From the NCBI RefSeq assembly GCF_050624435.1, contig NC_134531.1:256260812-256324811 (forward strand): a stretch of 64,000 nt of DNA. Direction: 5' to 3'. The DNA comes from Tenrec ecaudatus. Its lineage: Eukaryota > Chordata > Mammalia > Afrosoricida > Tenrecidae. A program made the translations under genes and the position numbers. Positions 23,161-34,359 of the stretch are shown piece by piece. How positions within the stretch are numbered: the stretch's first letter is position 1; each line of letters begins with the position of its first letter. The notes under the pieces are model-generated. The model did no database searches and was not told the origin of the DNA. It saw nothing but the letters and a program-made list of their open reading frames with translations.

Positions 23161-23819
23161 TCTTCCTCTCTGTGCTCTGTACCAAGGAAGCTTCTAATGT
23201 AGTGATCTAGCTTGGAGAATGATTTAAGCAAGCTTAATGCTTCTTTATATTCACAATAGATGTATATTCACGTAGGGTTTCATATTAAATCTTTCCTGCA
23301 ATAAGACGATGGGTTATCTTTTACTTATACTTTATGGAGCAATTTAACCACAGCTCTTTTTCACTAGATTTGGAAAAATATTTCTGGCAAAACCAATGTA
23401 CCACCTCTTTCTGAGTTCCATCTTTCACTCACAGTTATTTTATTGTCTCTCACAGTTATTTTATTGTCTCACAGTTATTTTATTGTCTCTCTTTGAGGCT
23501 TTTGAAGTAACTTTATGTTTTCAATTATATTCTATTAAGATTATATTGTGATATAATTATAGACTTATACAAAGATTCAAATACGTTTAAAGAAACTTTA
23601 AAACATCAGGTTTTTGAGAATGGTAAGGATTTTATATTCATTTCTTCATAATAGTGGAAAAATTATGGCCAAAAAATGAAAAACACATTTTTAAGAAACT
23701 CTAACAATTAACCAGGAATCTTCAATGCTCTATATTTGCTCTTCTGGATGTGTTTCTATTTCACTTCAATTGACCTTTTATAAAACCACAGTTGCTTTTC
23801 AGCAGTTGGCCCATTGGAT
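23161..23819. other. Non-coding stretch
   Basis: No gene. It holds the short tandem repeat at 23430-23490 and otherwise AT-rich sequence. Confidence 0.4.
23430..23490. repeat. Three tandem copies of a ~21-bp unit
   Basis: CACAGTTATTTTATTGTCT(CT) occurs at 23430-23450, 23451-23469 and 23470-23490. The middle unit lacks the last CT. Confidence 0.95.
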
Positions 23820-25372
23820 TTATTCTGACTGATCATATTGAAATTCTCCATCAGGATTTTCCCCAGAGGAAATCGATTTAGTTCCCGTGTATTCCATCTT
23901 GCATGGTTCAGATGCTAGTTGTCATTTATGCTGCTGACAAAATAGACAATTGCAATTAAGTCATTGTTTACACAAAAGTATATCATGCAATCTTTACCAG
24001 AGTTTCTCTTGTCAAAACCTTTTTTCCCTTCCTCTGTTTCCAACTTTTATATTCCTATCGCTGGTAATTCTCAATGCATCTTGATCAACGTAAAACTGAA
24101 GAGACTGATAAAATTATTCAATCTCTTCATTGTTTACATTAGTGGTTTCTGCTTAAATTTAAATAGTAGTTGTATTAACTGGTATTATAGGAACGGAATA
24201 TAAATATTGTCTTATCACATACAGCATTGTACTGCGAGATAGATCTGAGAATGTTCTTTTTGAGAATGAATGTGACACCTTTTATCTTGATTTTTGCCAG
24301 TTCCACAATAGTATATCATATGAATATCATATTCAAAATGAATCCATTTCAGCTCATTAATGCCTAGGGTATCTATCTTTATGTCTTCCAGTTCATTTTA
24401 TAAACTATTCCAACTTCTTAGATTCATATTTCATGCATTTTCTGTTATAACGGCTGTTTGTTACTGTTTCTTCTAATCCTGAGATATATCTCACCAGCAA
24501 ACAGCAGCTCTGAGAGCTTTGCTCCATCCTCACTATGAAGATCAACTCTGCTTTGAGTAGGCAGATCTTCCTTATTCAAATTTTACTATCTTCCAATCTG
24601 AGGGGCTCATTTGACACTGTGTAAATGGTTTATTACTCTTCCTATGATTTTTAGCAGCTAATCCCTCAGATGTGGATGACTGCTACCATTTTTTTAGTCT
24701 GCCTTAGTCCAGGAGCTCTTCTTAAACTGATACACATGAGTGACTGTGGTATTATTTAAAATACTGGGGGCATGATGTGTGTTAGTCTGAGTAGATTAGA
24801 GAAACACATTCATGGACACTCTCATATGTATATAAGAAATAGCTTTACATTCAAGTGCAGTTGAATATTGTGAAAGCATTCCAGAGCCCTGATCAAGTCC
24901 ATTATTCTGATATTAGCCTATATGTCCAACACCAATCTATAAAGTCCTCTTCAGACATGCAATGATGCCGAATGCAGGCAGACCATAGGCCAGTGGGTGG
25001 GAAGTCTTTAGATCCAGTGACATTGTAAGCATCTCAGTGCTGGCAGGGGTCTCCACATGGCTTTTCCAGCTTCAATGTTGTGGCTGCATCCGGATGGGTC
25101 CATGCGGCCTCTCCTGAGGGATGTCTCACAGGGAGGAAGCAGAGAAAGAAGTGTCTCCTGCCTTCAAGGTAGAAAATCAGCAGTTCCCAGTATTCTCAGG
25201 AGAAGGCCATCCCCACACGGAAGGCTCATTGGCTATCACCCAGTCGACAGACTAGACTCCACCCCTTCACTCTTAATCCCCTCAGACTCAACTTGACACC
25301 AGATTATGAAACTACCAGGATGGCAGTTCTCAACCGCAAAAATACCAGAAACTGACAGATATGCGGTGGTAT
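23820..25372 (-). mobile_element. RTE LINE endonuclease region, split by an LTR
   Basis: In reverse it covers the AP-endonuclease part of RTE. It shows GTGTATTCCATCTTGCATGG, CAATGCATCTTGATCAACGT, AGTTGTATTAACTGGTATTA, CATACAGCATTGTACTGCGA and CATTTCAGCTCATTAATGCC. After the LTR, 25318-25372 continues to the RTE 5' end (CAACCGCAAAAATACCAG, AAACTGACAGATATGCGGTG). It is the only copy here reaching the 5' end. Stops and deletions are frequent. Confidence 0.8.
24778..25317 (-). mobile_element. ERVL-type solo LTR
   Basis: It begins TGTGTTAGTCTGAGTAGATT and ends AACTACCA at 25317 (540 bp). The flanks TGATG (24773-24777) and GGATG (25318-25322) form a 4-of-5 target duplication. It sits in the RTE endonuclease relic. 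The 78% or so shared blocks with 3729-4306 (my estimate by eye) place both in one subfamily. Confidence 0.85.
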
Positions 25373-25679
25373 TTCTTGGTAGAATATAGAAATAAAGTAT
25401 ATTTTTATGTGTGGCTCATTTTGGGCATTTATATTTTGTTCAGAAAATGTGATGAAATCACTTATTACTTCAGGAAGTTCTGTTGTGGTTTTGTTTTATG
25501 ATAATTTCCCGGGTTTTTCTATACAATCAATGTCATTTGCTAATAAAGACAGTTTTTATTTCTATATTTATTACTATTCATTGATTTTTTCAGCCTAATT
25601 ATGTCTCCCATAACTTAAAGATAACTAGATAAGTATAGATTCTAGAAATATGTGAATGCTTACTGAGGTGATGGGGCCA
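25373..25679. other. AT-rich non-coding stretch
   Basis: No recognised feature. Confidence 0.4.
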
Positions 25680-26400
25680 CAGCTGACCGCTCTGACTTCA
25701 CTAATGGGACAGGAGACTCCACCTCCGCATTCTGACTCCTATGACATGGAAGTCAGACCTGCTTCCACTCTTCATTCTTCTTGATTCTGTCACGAACCAT
25801 CACTTTCATGACATGACTCCTCATCTGGATTCTATAAGCTGTTGCCATAGCTGCACAGAGCTCTCAGACATTGGTCACAATTCTGGATGTTTACCTGGGC
25901 AGTCAACAAGCGATCACAAGTCAAGATGTGGAATATTAATGCATGGTGATGTGCTCACAGCAGCACTTCTTCTTTGCTACTCCAGCAGTCAAGACTCTCT
26001 CTGATCCTCAGCCTCTCGGCCTTGTGCCACAGAGTGGGAAATCCACCCCCTGACCCAGTCTTGATTCTGCCCCTCTGCTCTGCTTCAGGGTCTCACTGCT
26101 TTGGCCTTCAGGCCTGTGCCGGTGACACCACTCAGGCATGCATTGCTCCTGTGCTCTGCTGCGGGGTCATCTTTCTTGATGGTTGTTGGATTTCCTGTTC
26201 TTGCTTCTGAACTAGTACAATGGCAAAACTGTAGCCAGCAGAATGGAAAAATTAGCCAATCCTGGAGTTAGAGATTTCTGTACGTTACGTGCATGCTTCC
26301 ATCCAATCATCTGGTGACCTTAACGAAGGCTATAGATAAAAGAGCCATACCAAGTAATTTCTCTTCACCGAAAGTTACTTCTTGGCTATCTTACCACCAT
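25680..26400. repeat. Unclassified ~600-bp repeat, copy 1 (family D)
   Basis: It shares ordered blocks with 28240-28830: GCTGTTGCCATAGCTGCACA, CTGATCCTCAGCCTCT, TCTTTCTTGATGGTTGTTGG, TCCTGTTCTTGCTTCTGA and ACCAAGTAATTTC. It could be an LTR or another retroposon; I do not recognise it. Confidence 0.55.
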
Positions 26401-28239
26401 CTCTTATGTTGCTTATACAATTTTTTTTACAATTGCAATAATGCTGCTAATAATTTTTCACTATTGAATCATATGATCCTAAATCATATAATTCTATTAA
26501 TATCTTCCTCAGACCCACTAACAAAAGAGGAAACTACTCATGGGTGTATTGCCTCATCTAACTCATGTTAAGACTAAGAACACCCATGAAACCTTGTACA
26601 TCAGCTACTTCATGCCTTTACCGTTATCCTTTATAGTTATCCAATTTCTAAGTTGCCCGCTTCTATAAATCCAGGACTCTAAGGAGATAAACATGTTCTT
26701 TTATAGAAAGATTATTCATTCCAATTGGACCTTTGAGCATCTGCATCCGTGGGCAAAATACAGTCCTGGGCATGCCATTAGAATTACAGCAGTGAACACC
26801 AGCTCACACTATTACAAAAGTTTCTCTTTTCAAGAAGTCAGGTCTCGTCAACTCAACTCTAGCCATTCAAACTTGGTCAAATGGCTACAATTATGGGAAT
26901 TCACACATCTCTAACTTGACCCTTCATCATAGTCCTCGCCCCCATGGACGAGGTCATGTCCATAAACTGGGGAGCTGAACAATTCTTTAAACCTCAGAAC
27001 AGACGAATCCTCCCCTCCCCTTTCATCTCTAGCCCAGATCAGCAGGTGCCATGGGATATGTCTACACTCAGTCTGATTTGTTTTTGCTGGTCTCTCCCCA
27101 TCTCTAGTTAACAACAGTGGATCTCAGGTGGTTACTGCAGTGAGTTTAATAGGCTGCTTGCTAACTCCCTTAACTTTCAAACATAGAAAGTGGTTTTCTT
27201 TGATGGTCACATTTTTTTTTCCTGACAAGTTGCATCCAAAAGAAAACTGCTTGCTCAATATTCAAGAAAAGCACTTCTTTTCCCCTGCAAATCTTGCTTT
27301 TGAAGGTAAATCTTATATTCTCTCAGCAGTTGTGGGTTGCTTTTCATGTCTTTTAAAATGCAAATGTCCTCTCTCTGAAGGGTCTGGATGGGACAGAAGT
27401 TTCCACCCAGAGTAAACTCCCTTACTCTCTACTGGCTTAAAGAAAACGAAACTGAAACCCAAACTATTATTTTTCCTGGCAAATTCCAAACTCTTACAGC
27501 ATGTTGAGTCAAGTGTAGACTGAATGCAGACTTAAAAATGCCTTCTATGAGAATTCCCAGCGTTCATTTGCACCACTCATGTGTCAATTTTACACTCAGT
27601 AGAAGAATCCATTCCACTGTGTCGTCAGCTAAATGTATAATCTTAAATATCTGATTTTCTTTGAAAACACTCCAGTGTGCTTATCTCTTCTCTTCCCTGG
27701 ACTGTCTCATTGGTTTGTATAGGGCCTGCAATGGGGTGTATCCAGCCAGCCTTGAACTCAAATCAGTGATCTTGTTTGTTTAACTCTCTTGACTTTAGTT
27801 CAAGCCACTCTGAGAACAGTTTTGCTTTCTTCAGCTGCAGTTTAACATCTCTTATATTTCTGTTAGCCATTATAGGCAAGTACAAGCAAAGGAACCATCT
27901 CATTTGTCTTCCTTTAATGCATCACCAGGGTGCAGTGTGTATTGGATTATGGTGATGATGTAGGACGGAGCAGTGTTTGGTTCTCTTGTACCGAGTGACC
28001 AAAATAACCATCGAAGACACCAAAGCTTCACTTCCTCTACTCATTCTTTCTTTCTCTTGCAAAATGCTATGCTTTTATGAGTTTTGAGCCATTGAAAGCC
28101 ATACCATTTCTGGCACAAATTGAAGAAATATTGTTGGGACCATGTCTGCTTTTCTTCAATTTCACTAGTGGGATGTAAAATCCGATTCTTCATCTGCTCA
28201 AGGATGCTCCCTGCGACCTGGAGACCATCAGCTATGCCT
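26401..28239. other. Unassigned sequence between the two family D copies
   Basis: I recognise no gene. Frames of 60-95 codons occur but carry no motif. If the two flanking copies are LTRs of one element, this would be its internal remnant, but I found no primer site, protease or polymerase motif to support that. Confidence 0.35.
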
Positions 28240-28830
28240 AAACCCTTCATTCTCAGAGGTCCTAGTCTGAAACTGCCATCCCTCCCACAGCACTTCATTC
28301 CTTTACTGGCTTCAATCTCCTGTTACAGTTGCCACAGAGAAGTCAAAGATACACTCATGAACATGGGGCTTATTAGGAAAGGTGAACCATTTCCACAAAT
28401 CAAAATCGGAGAACATGGGGGTACAGTAAGTTTTGCACACTCGCACCTCTTCTTATCCACTCCAATGACCACATCACTCTTTGGTCCTCAGTCAGCCTCT
28501 GAAACCTTGGTCATGGTTGTTTTTTTCTGTTCAAGCAGCCCAGTGCTCTGCCTCATTGTCTCTGTGCTACATCCTTCTTGGGTGATTCCATCACTTCGGG
28601 CTGAGTGTCATACACCTTCTACTTTTGGCTCTTCTTTCTTGATGGTTGTAGGTTTCTTTTTCTTGCTTCTGAGATGGTTCACTCTTGTAGCTAATGGAAG
28701 AGTAAAACTGGGCAATCTATGAGTTCACCTTACTTGCATGTTTCACCAAATCAGTTCATCGGTGTTACAAAGACTCAGGACAGAAGACTCATGCCAAGTA
28801 ACTTCATTTCACCACACATCATGTTTATTC
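28240..28830. repeat. Unclassified ~600-bp repeat, copy 2 (family D)
   Basis: It carries CTCCTGTTACAGTTGCCACA, GGTCCTCAGTCAGCCTCTGA, TCTTTCTTGATGGTTGTAGG, TTCTTTTTCTTGCTTCTGA and GCCAAGTAACTTC in the same order and orientation as copy 1. A 200-codon plus-strand frame (28120-28722) crosses it but shows no domain and is probably chance. Confidence 0.55.
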
Positions 28831-29497
28831 AAATTTCCCAAAGCAATTTAATGGAAAGTGAAATAATTTCTGTTAGTGTGTTGGAGCAAAAGGATAACAA
28901 AGTGAAGTAAAACATTTTTTGAGTTGAGATAATTCACCCAAACACCAACATGGAAATAGAAAATGTAAAGTAATTGGAAGAAAATGTCAAATAAGATTTT
29001 CCTTACTTGGCAGTAGCAAAAATTTTTATCAGAGAGGACTTAATGCACTAAACTTACATGAAAATAAATAAATTATACATCATCAACATATTAAAAACAA
29101 AAAGCAGCAATCAGAAAATCAATAGGTAAGGTGAAATAAAATATTCATATAATATGTTTATAACAGCAGTAACAGACAAAACTTGTATATGTAAGAAAAT
29201 TGAACTCATTAATAAGGACACACACAGTTTATTTTAAAATGACCGAACCTTTGCAACAATTGTTACTAGGATTGCACACACACATACCACACTCAGGCAG
29301 CAAGCAGATGAAAAGGTATTCTTTATTACTAATCCTTATGGAATATAAAATTTACATTATATTGAGCTACTATTTCATATCAAAATTATAAAACTTAGAA
29401 TACTGCTCTTGACATATGCTGATACTGTTTGAATATGTGATTTGATAGTGATACAAATAATCATGTAAGCTTCTGTGACATCGGTGACTATCTAAAG
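28831..29497. other. AT-rich non-coding stretch
   Basis: No recognised feature. Confidence 0.45.
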
Positions 29498-29690
29498 CAG
29501 CAGTTCTCAACCTGTGGGTTGCGACCCCTTTGGGGGTTGAACAACCCTTTCTCAGGAGTCACCTGATTCATTATAGTAGCAAAATTAAAGTTATGAAGTA
29601 TCAAGGAAATTAATTTTATGGTTAGAGGGTCACCACAATATGAGGAACCATATTAAAGGGTCACAGCGTTAGGAAGGTTGAGAACCACTG
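29498..29690. mobile_element. hAT-type MITE (SPIN/URR1-like), complete
   Basis: It has terminal inverted repeats, CAGCAGTTCTCAACCT at the left and AGGTTGAGAACCACTG at the right. The left subterminal reads GTGGGTTGCGACCCCTTTGG. The interior (AGTAGCAAAATTAAAGTTAT...) matches the copy at 47322-47518. At 193 bp it has no transposase and is non-autonomous. The flanks ATCTAAAG and GTCTTAAG (offset by one base) may be a decayed 8-bp duplication. Confidence 0.9.
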
Positions 29691-30175
29691 AGTCTTAAGG
29701 AACAGAGGACATATTCCAGAATGATTGAAAACAGTGTATCCTGATCATGGTGTGGATTTCATTGTTATATGCTTGATAAAATTCATCAGACTTTTCACTT
29801 GATATTTGTATATTTCAGTGTATGTAAATTTTCATCAATAAAATATTCGTTAAAAACTTTATGTAGTCATTTACAGCACAAATGCCACATGGACAGTGTT
29901 GAGTAATATCAATGTCTCTTCAATTTGTCCCATAGCTAAATAATAAGAGGTATATAAGATTGAGTAACAGAGATAATAGCAGTTGTGAAGTTGTGACAGA
30001 GACCAGTATCTCTTTTGGAGTATTAATAAAAGATAAGCAAAATGTTGGACATGACCGCAGATCTAGTAGAGGACGATTTCTTGTATTAGTTGCAAAGGTT
30101 ATTTAAAGATTTTGAAAAACTCCCCTGGACATATCTCTAACACCTTACTTCAAACTAGATGAGCTGTTTTTGCTT
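29691..30175. other. Non-coding stretch
   Basis: No recognised feature. Confidence 0.4.
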
Positions 30176-30425
30176 CAGTACCCACTGCCGACAAATCAAT
30201 CCCAACTCAGAGGGACCCTGTTGGACGCTTGATGGAACAACGGTTGACTTGTTCTTAAAGGGTTATCAATCTGAACTCCCTATTAAACTTGCAGGAGAAG
30301 GAGAGAATAGTCTACTTTCCCCAAGATTATAACTTGGTAAAGTTATAACAGGGCCAGTTCTACTCTGTTCCATGTGGTCCTTATTACTCAGAATGGAATC
30401 AAAGGCAACAGATTTTGTTTTATGT
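30176..30425. mobile_element. Two AfroSINE fragments facing opposite ways
   Basis: 30176-30240 reads ACCCACTGCCGACAAATCAA, a reversed AfroSINE tail. 30345-30420 reads CCAGTTCTACTCTGTTCCAT...ACTCAGAATGGAATC, a forward tail. They may be separate insertions or a rearranged one. Confidence 0.6.
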
Positions 30426-30527
30426 TATCGGTTGCTTCACTGATTGAGTGAAAATTGTTTCTGGGATCTGGAAGAGCATGAGTCCAGGTCGATAGTGACA
30501 TTTAGCTAACATCTTAATTCAAAACCA

Positions 30528-30890
30528 TGTTGGTGCTGACAAGTTGACTCCAATTCACAGCAAGTCTGTGTAAACCAGAATAAATCAATGCCAGGTTCTG
30601 TACCACACTCAAAACAATTGTTAAGTTTGAGACCAATGTTTTGTCCACTATGTCAGTTCATCTCATTGAGGGTCTTCCCCTTTTTACGTACCCTCTACTT
30701 TACCAAACCTAATTACATGTCCAAATTATGAGATATTCTTCCTAACATTGCTTCTAAGGAGTACGCTGGTGATATTTCCTCCAAGACACTCTTCTGGCAG
30801 TTCATGATACATTAAATATTCTTTAACCAACACTATAATTCAAAAGTATCAATTCTTCCTCTCTTCCAAATTTATTAGTAGAGTCTAGTG
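30528..30890 (-). mobile_element. RTE LINE 3' fragment
   Basis: In reverse it shows CACTATGTCAGTTCATCTCA, TGAGGGTCTTCCCCTTTTTA, TTGCTTCTAAGGAGTACGCT, TCCTCCAAGACACTCTTCTG and CACTATAATTCAAAAGTATC. These are RTE 3' blocks in order. Confidence 0.75.
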
Positions 30891-30923
30891 TGCACTTCCA
30901 GTGCTTGTCAGTGTATTTAAACA

Positions 30924-31070
30924 TTTCAAGCGGTATCCCATCAGTCCTGGAGCTTGGATATTTCAAGTGGTATCCCATCAGTCCTGGAGCTTGGATGTTT
31001 CAAGTGGTATCCCATCAGTCTTGGAGCTTGAATGTTTGAAGTGGTATTCCATCAGTCCTGGAGCTGTATT
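30924..31070. repeat. 37-bp minisatellite, four units
   Basis: Units start at 30924, 30961, 30998 and 31035, exactly 37 bp apart, each TTTCAAGTGGTATCCCATCA plus GTCCTGGAGCTTGGATG with few changes. A partial fifth unit begins at 31071. The array abuts an RTE fragment. Its open frame repeats because three units equal 111 bp. Confidence 0.95.
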
Positions 31071-31127
31071 TTTCAGGAATGTCTTCAGTACACTCCAGAT
31101 GAAACAAAACTCACTGCTATTGATTTG

Positions 31128-31232
31128 AGGCCGGCTCATGCTGTCCCTGTAGGACAGGTTAGAACTGCCCCTGTGCATTTCAAAGTCTGTAACTCTTTAG
31201 GGGAGTAGAAAGCCCATATGCTACACGGATAA
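31128..31232 (-). mobile_element. AfroSINE fragment
   Basis: It reads CCCTGTAGGACAGGTTAGAA, CTGCCCCTGTGCATTTCAAA, GTCTGTAACTCTTTAGGGGA and GTAGAAAGCCC, the middle of an AfroSINE in reverse. Confidence 0.8.
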
Positions 31233-31351
31233 TTCCTGGTTCTTTTTTTCATAGTCAAATTCCTCTGTGCATGTGCTAATAGAGGCACAATATTTTTTAA
31301 GATTATCACTAAGAATATTTTGAGATTTTTTTGGGTTCTATGTGTCAGCCC

Positions 31352-31500
31352 TCAAGAAGATGGGTTTACACAGTGACTGCAATATTAGGCTTAAACATAA
31401 ATAGTGTTAGGTTAACACAAAACTTGGAAGTATTTCATTGCCTTGTAAGTAAGGTCATTCTGAGTCAGAACTGACTGATGGCCCCTACAAAGAAGAGCAT
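31352..31500 (+). mobile_element. RTE LINE 3' terminus
   Basis: ACAGTGACTGCAATATTAGG then TATTTCATTGCCTTGTAAGT, GGTCATTCTGAGTCAGAACT and GACTGATGGCCCCTAC resemble the RTE1_LA-type 3' end, with its CTATGAGTCAGAACTGACT block. Confidence 0.6.
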
Positions 31501-32264
31501 GTCGTCCAAAGTGACACACAATTTGACTTTCTTAATTAAACCAACTTGGGGGAATGGGGTGAGGGAGGGTAATCATTAAAGAAACTACTTAACTAAAAAA
31601 AAGTGTTAGTACTAATTTTAGAAAACCAACAAAAAAATCTGTCTTCATTTTTCTTTTTCTGAAAATTTCAGAAAAAGCTGGTATGATGAGCAAAAAATTG
31701 GATAAATCCCAATTTACCACTGTAATCAGTCAGTCTTCTGACATTAAATTTACTTTGTCTCTTCTACTCTCTTAGGCAGATAATGGATACCTAGGGCTTC
31801 TTCCATAAAGTTTAAATTCTGGAAAATTTTCCTTTTACATTTCTTATTTTCAGCAAATCTCAAAAGGTCCTTATAGAACTACAGGACAAATAGAAGGAAA
31901 AGGATACTAAATCTGACATTTAACAAAAAGATACTAGATAATAAATATTACCCAAGATACTTAATTAAAAGTATCACTGCATTAAATTATAGAGAGAAAT
32001 AAAAATGTTTCCTGTAAATAAACCTTTTGTTAATAATTTGTGTGTTTCTCCTATCAGATTCATTAGCGGTAATTTATACAGTCAAAAAATGTTATCAAAC
32101 TTTGATTTTACAAGATTCTAGTTTGCTTTTTTTCTTTTCTTTCTTAAATTTGTCCAGTTTCAAAGGTTCTCAGTGGCTAAGTCCTTAGGAGTTCATTCTT
32201 TATAGTTTGGGTCTGGAAACTCCATTGAAGCCTGTGCACTGTGTATGACCCTGTAGGTATTTGA
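31501..32264. other. AT-rich non-coding stretch
   Basis: No recognised feature. Confidence 0.4.
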
Positions 32265-32500
32265 AATAGTGGTGACATGACCAAATTATCATAATTTATA
32301 AATTTATGAAGGGTTTATGAGGAAGGGGGTGGCGGGGAGAGAGATGAAAAAATGCGGAGCTGATACCAAGGGCACAAGTAGAAAGTAAATGTTTGGAGAA
32401 TGATAATGGTAACAAATGCACTAATGTGCTTGACCTGATGGATGTATGCATTGTGATAAGAGTTGTACGAGCCCCCAATCAAATGATTAAAAAAATAATA
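32265..32500 (+). mobile_element. Poly-A retroposon (family B)
   Basis: It shows AATTTATAAATTTATGAAGG, GGGGGTGGCGGGGAGAGAGA, GAGCTGATACCAAGGGCACA, TTGTGATAAGAGTTGTACGA and CCCCCAATCAAATGATT plus A's. The ending CGAGCCCCCAAT is shared with 63100-63207. Confidence 0.78.
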
Positions 32501-33344
32501 TTGGTGACATAGCTTCCATAATCACAATACACAAGCCATTATAGTATGATAAACTGACAAAGCATTGAACTTCTGAAAATATTAATATTTTCTAATTAGA
32601 CTGTTGGAAACATAAGAATGGATATTATGTGCTCATCATTCCAATGGCATACCACAACTAGAGTATCATGCTATTGTAAAAAACAGGTCAAATACATTGT
32701 ATCTTTGATACTTGGAAAATATATTTTAAAGGAAATGAGATTTATAAGTACCCTTCTCTATTCTATCTAACAATTTTAGAAATAGTTTATATTGATTTGG
32801 GAAAATATATAACACAAGCTGCTCAAAAATCATCATATGAACCAGGAGTGTCTTCAACAAAAGCACATCTGAAGAAAAAAGGGGAATAGCATTTTTCTGT
32901 TAGAGTTCCTGACTGAAAATCTATAGAGAAGTGGCCTCCCATGCAGTGGGTGATGAATTCAAAACACTGATTTTTTGCTGATGAAAGCGGCTGGTGAGTT
33001 CAAACCACTGATCAAATGCTTAACTCTCTTCCTTAAAGAGATGAATTTATGGTATCAAAAGTTATATAATCATTTTTAATCTAAAACATTGAAAATTAAC
33101 ATGCCATGCAATATTAGCTCTTCCTTGAAAGGAATACACTTGATTTAATTGTCAAATAAGTATAAGATCACAGGCAGTTCAAGCAGTGATTATTTAGCAC
33201 AAACAGTTTAAGGGTGCTAGCAATTTTCTAATCAAAAACAGTGCTCAGTATAGGTTAATAACTTCTGTAAAGAGGTATTTGATTATAACAGAGACCATTA
33301 ATCTACCTCTTCAGAGGAAATTTGAGTCCAATGTGTTTCTTAGG
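32501..33344. other. AT-rich non-coding stretch
   Basis: Mostly unrecognised. A short block near 32984-33025 (GCGGCTGGTGAGTTCAAACC) looks like a reversed AfroSINE head. Confidence 0.4.
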
Positions 33345-34090
33345 TCCCTTCAAGTTGCTTGTGTTTCATAGCGGCCCTGTGTACATCAGCAAAGAACACT
33401 GGTGATCATGTTCCTCTTGCACAATTAGTGAAAGCAGGCACTGTGCCAGTCCATCGTGACAAAGTTTTCCAATTGTTGCTTCCCCATTAGTGCACTAAGT
33501 ATAATGTCCTTGGTCAGGGGCAGGTCTCTCTTGACAGCATGTCCAGAGGACATGAGATGAAGTCTCACGATTCTTACTTCTAAGGAACATTCTGGTTTTA
33601 TTTCCTCCACAACAGATTTGTTTGTCCTTTTGGCAGCCAATGGCACTTTGAATATTCTTCACCAGCACTATGATTCAAATGCATCGATTCTTCTCTGGCC
33701 TTCCTTATTTAACGTCCAACTTTCATATGCATACAAAGCAATCGAACACACTATGGCTTGGGTGAGGTGGCCCTTAGTCTCCAAATAACAACCTTCATTT
33801 CCAACCATTTAAAGGTGTCTTATGCAGCAAATTTGCCCAGTGCAAGGCATCCTTTGATCTCTCGGATGCTGGTCCATGAGTGTGGACTCTAGATTCAAGC
33901 ACGCGAAATCCCTCACAAGTCCAATATTTTCTGTTTCCGTCAAAGTGGTCCACAGCTGGGTCAATTGTGAGGATTTGGGTTTTCTTTACATTGAGTTGTA
34001 ATATATCTGTAAGGCTGTAATATTTGAACTTCACCAACAATTGCTTCAAGTTCTTACTTTCAGCAAGCATGTAATGAGTCTGCAAAACCT
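33345..34090 (-). mobile_element. RTE LINE 3' half
   Basis: The minus strand encodes an RTE C-terminal segment near 33480-33640 (KRTNKSVVEEIKPECSLEV, then RIVRLHLMSSGHAVKRD) in one frame, followed by a frameshift. Upstream blocks on the plus strand include GCATCCTTTGATCTCTCGGA, GTGGTCCACAGCTGGGTCAA and CATTGAGTTGTAATATATCT. It forms an inverted pair with the next copy. Confidence 0.88.
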
Positions 34091-34359
34091 AAAGAGCTAT
34101 AAATGATATGGAATAAAATAGCAATAAAATATATGATAAGATTCAGGTTCAAATACTATTTACAAGGATGTAGTTTAAAGCACTTATTTTTCTAATAATT
34201 AAAAATATTAAATATTCATGTATGAGGAAAAAATAAAGCTTTAACTACCATTTCGGAAGTACTTTATGAATACCAACAAGGTGGTGTGTACATATAAGCT
34301 GTACACTAAAGCAACCAGTAATACAGATTCCCTTGAGATGGTGAATATTTCAGTTTGGA

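Noticed and set aside
28120..28722. 200-codon plus-strand open frame
   Set aside because: It is the longest frame in the window but has no domain. It is rich in Ser/Pro/Leu and hydrophobic runs typical of C/T-rich DNA, and it overlaps a repeat copy shared with 25680-26400.
30924..31070. CRISPR-like array
   Set aside because: The units are contiguous with no spacers, and the DNA is mammalian.
30901..31128. 75-codon frame with a repeating peptide
   Set aside because: It is the translation of the 37-bp minisatellite, whose three-unit period is divisible by three.
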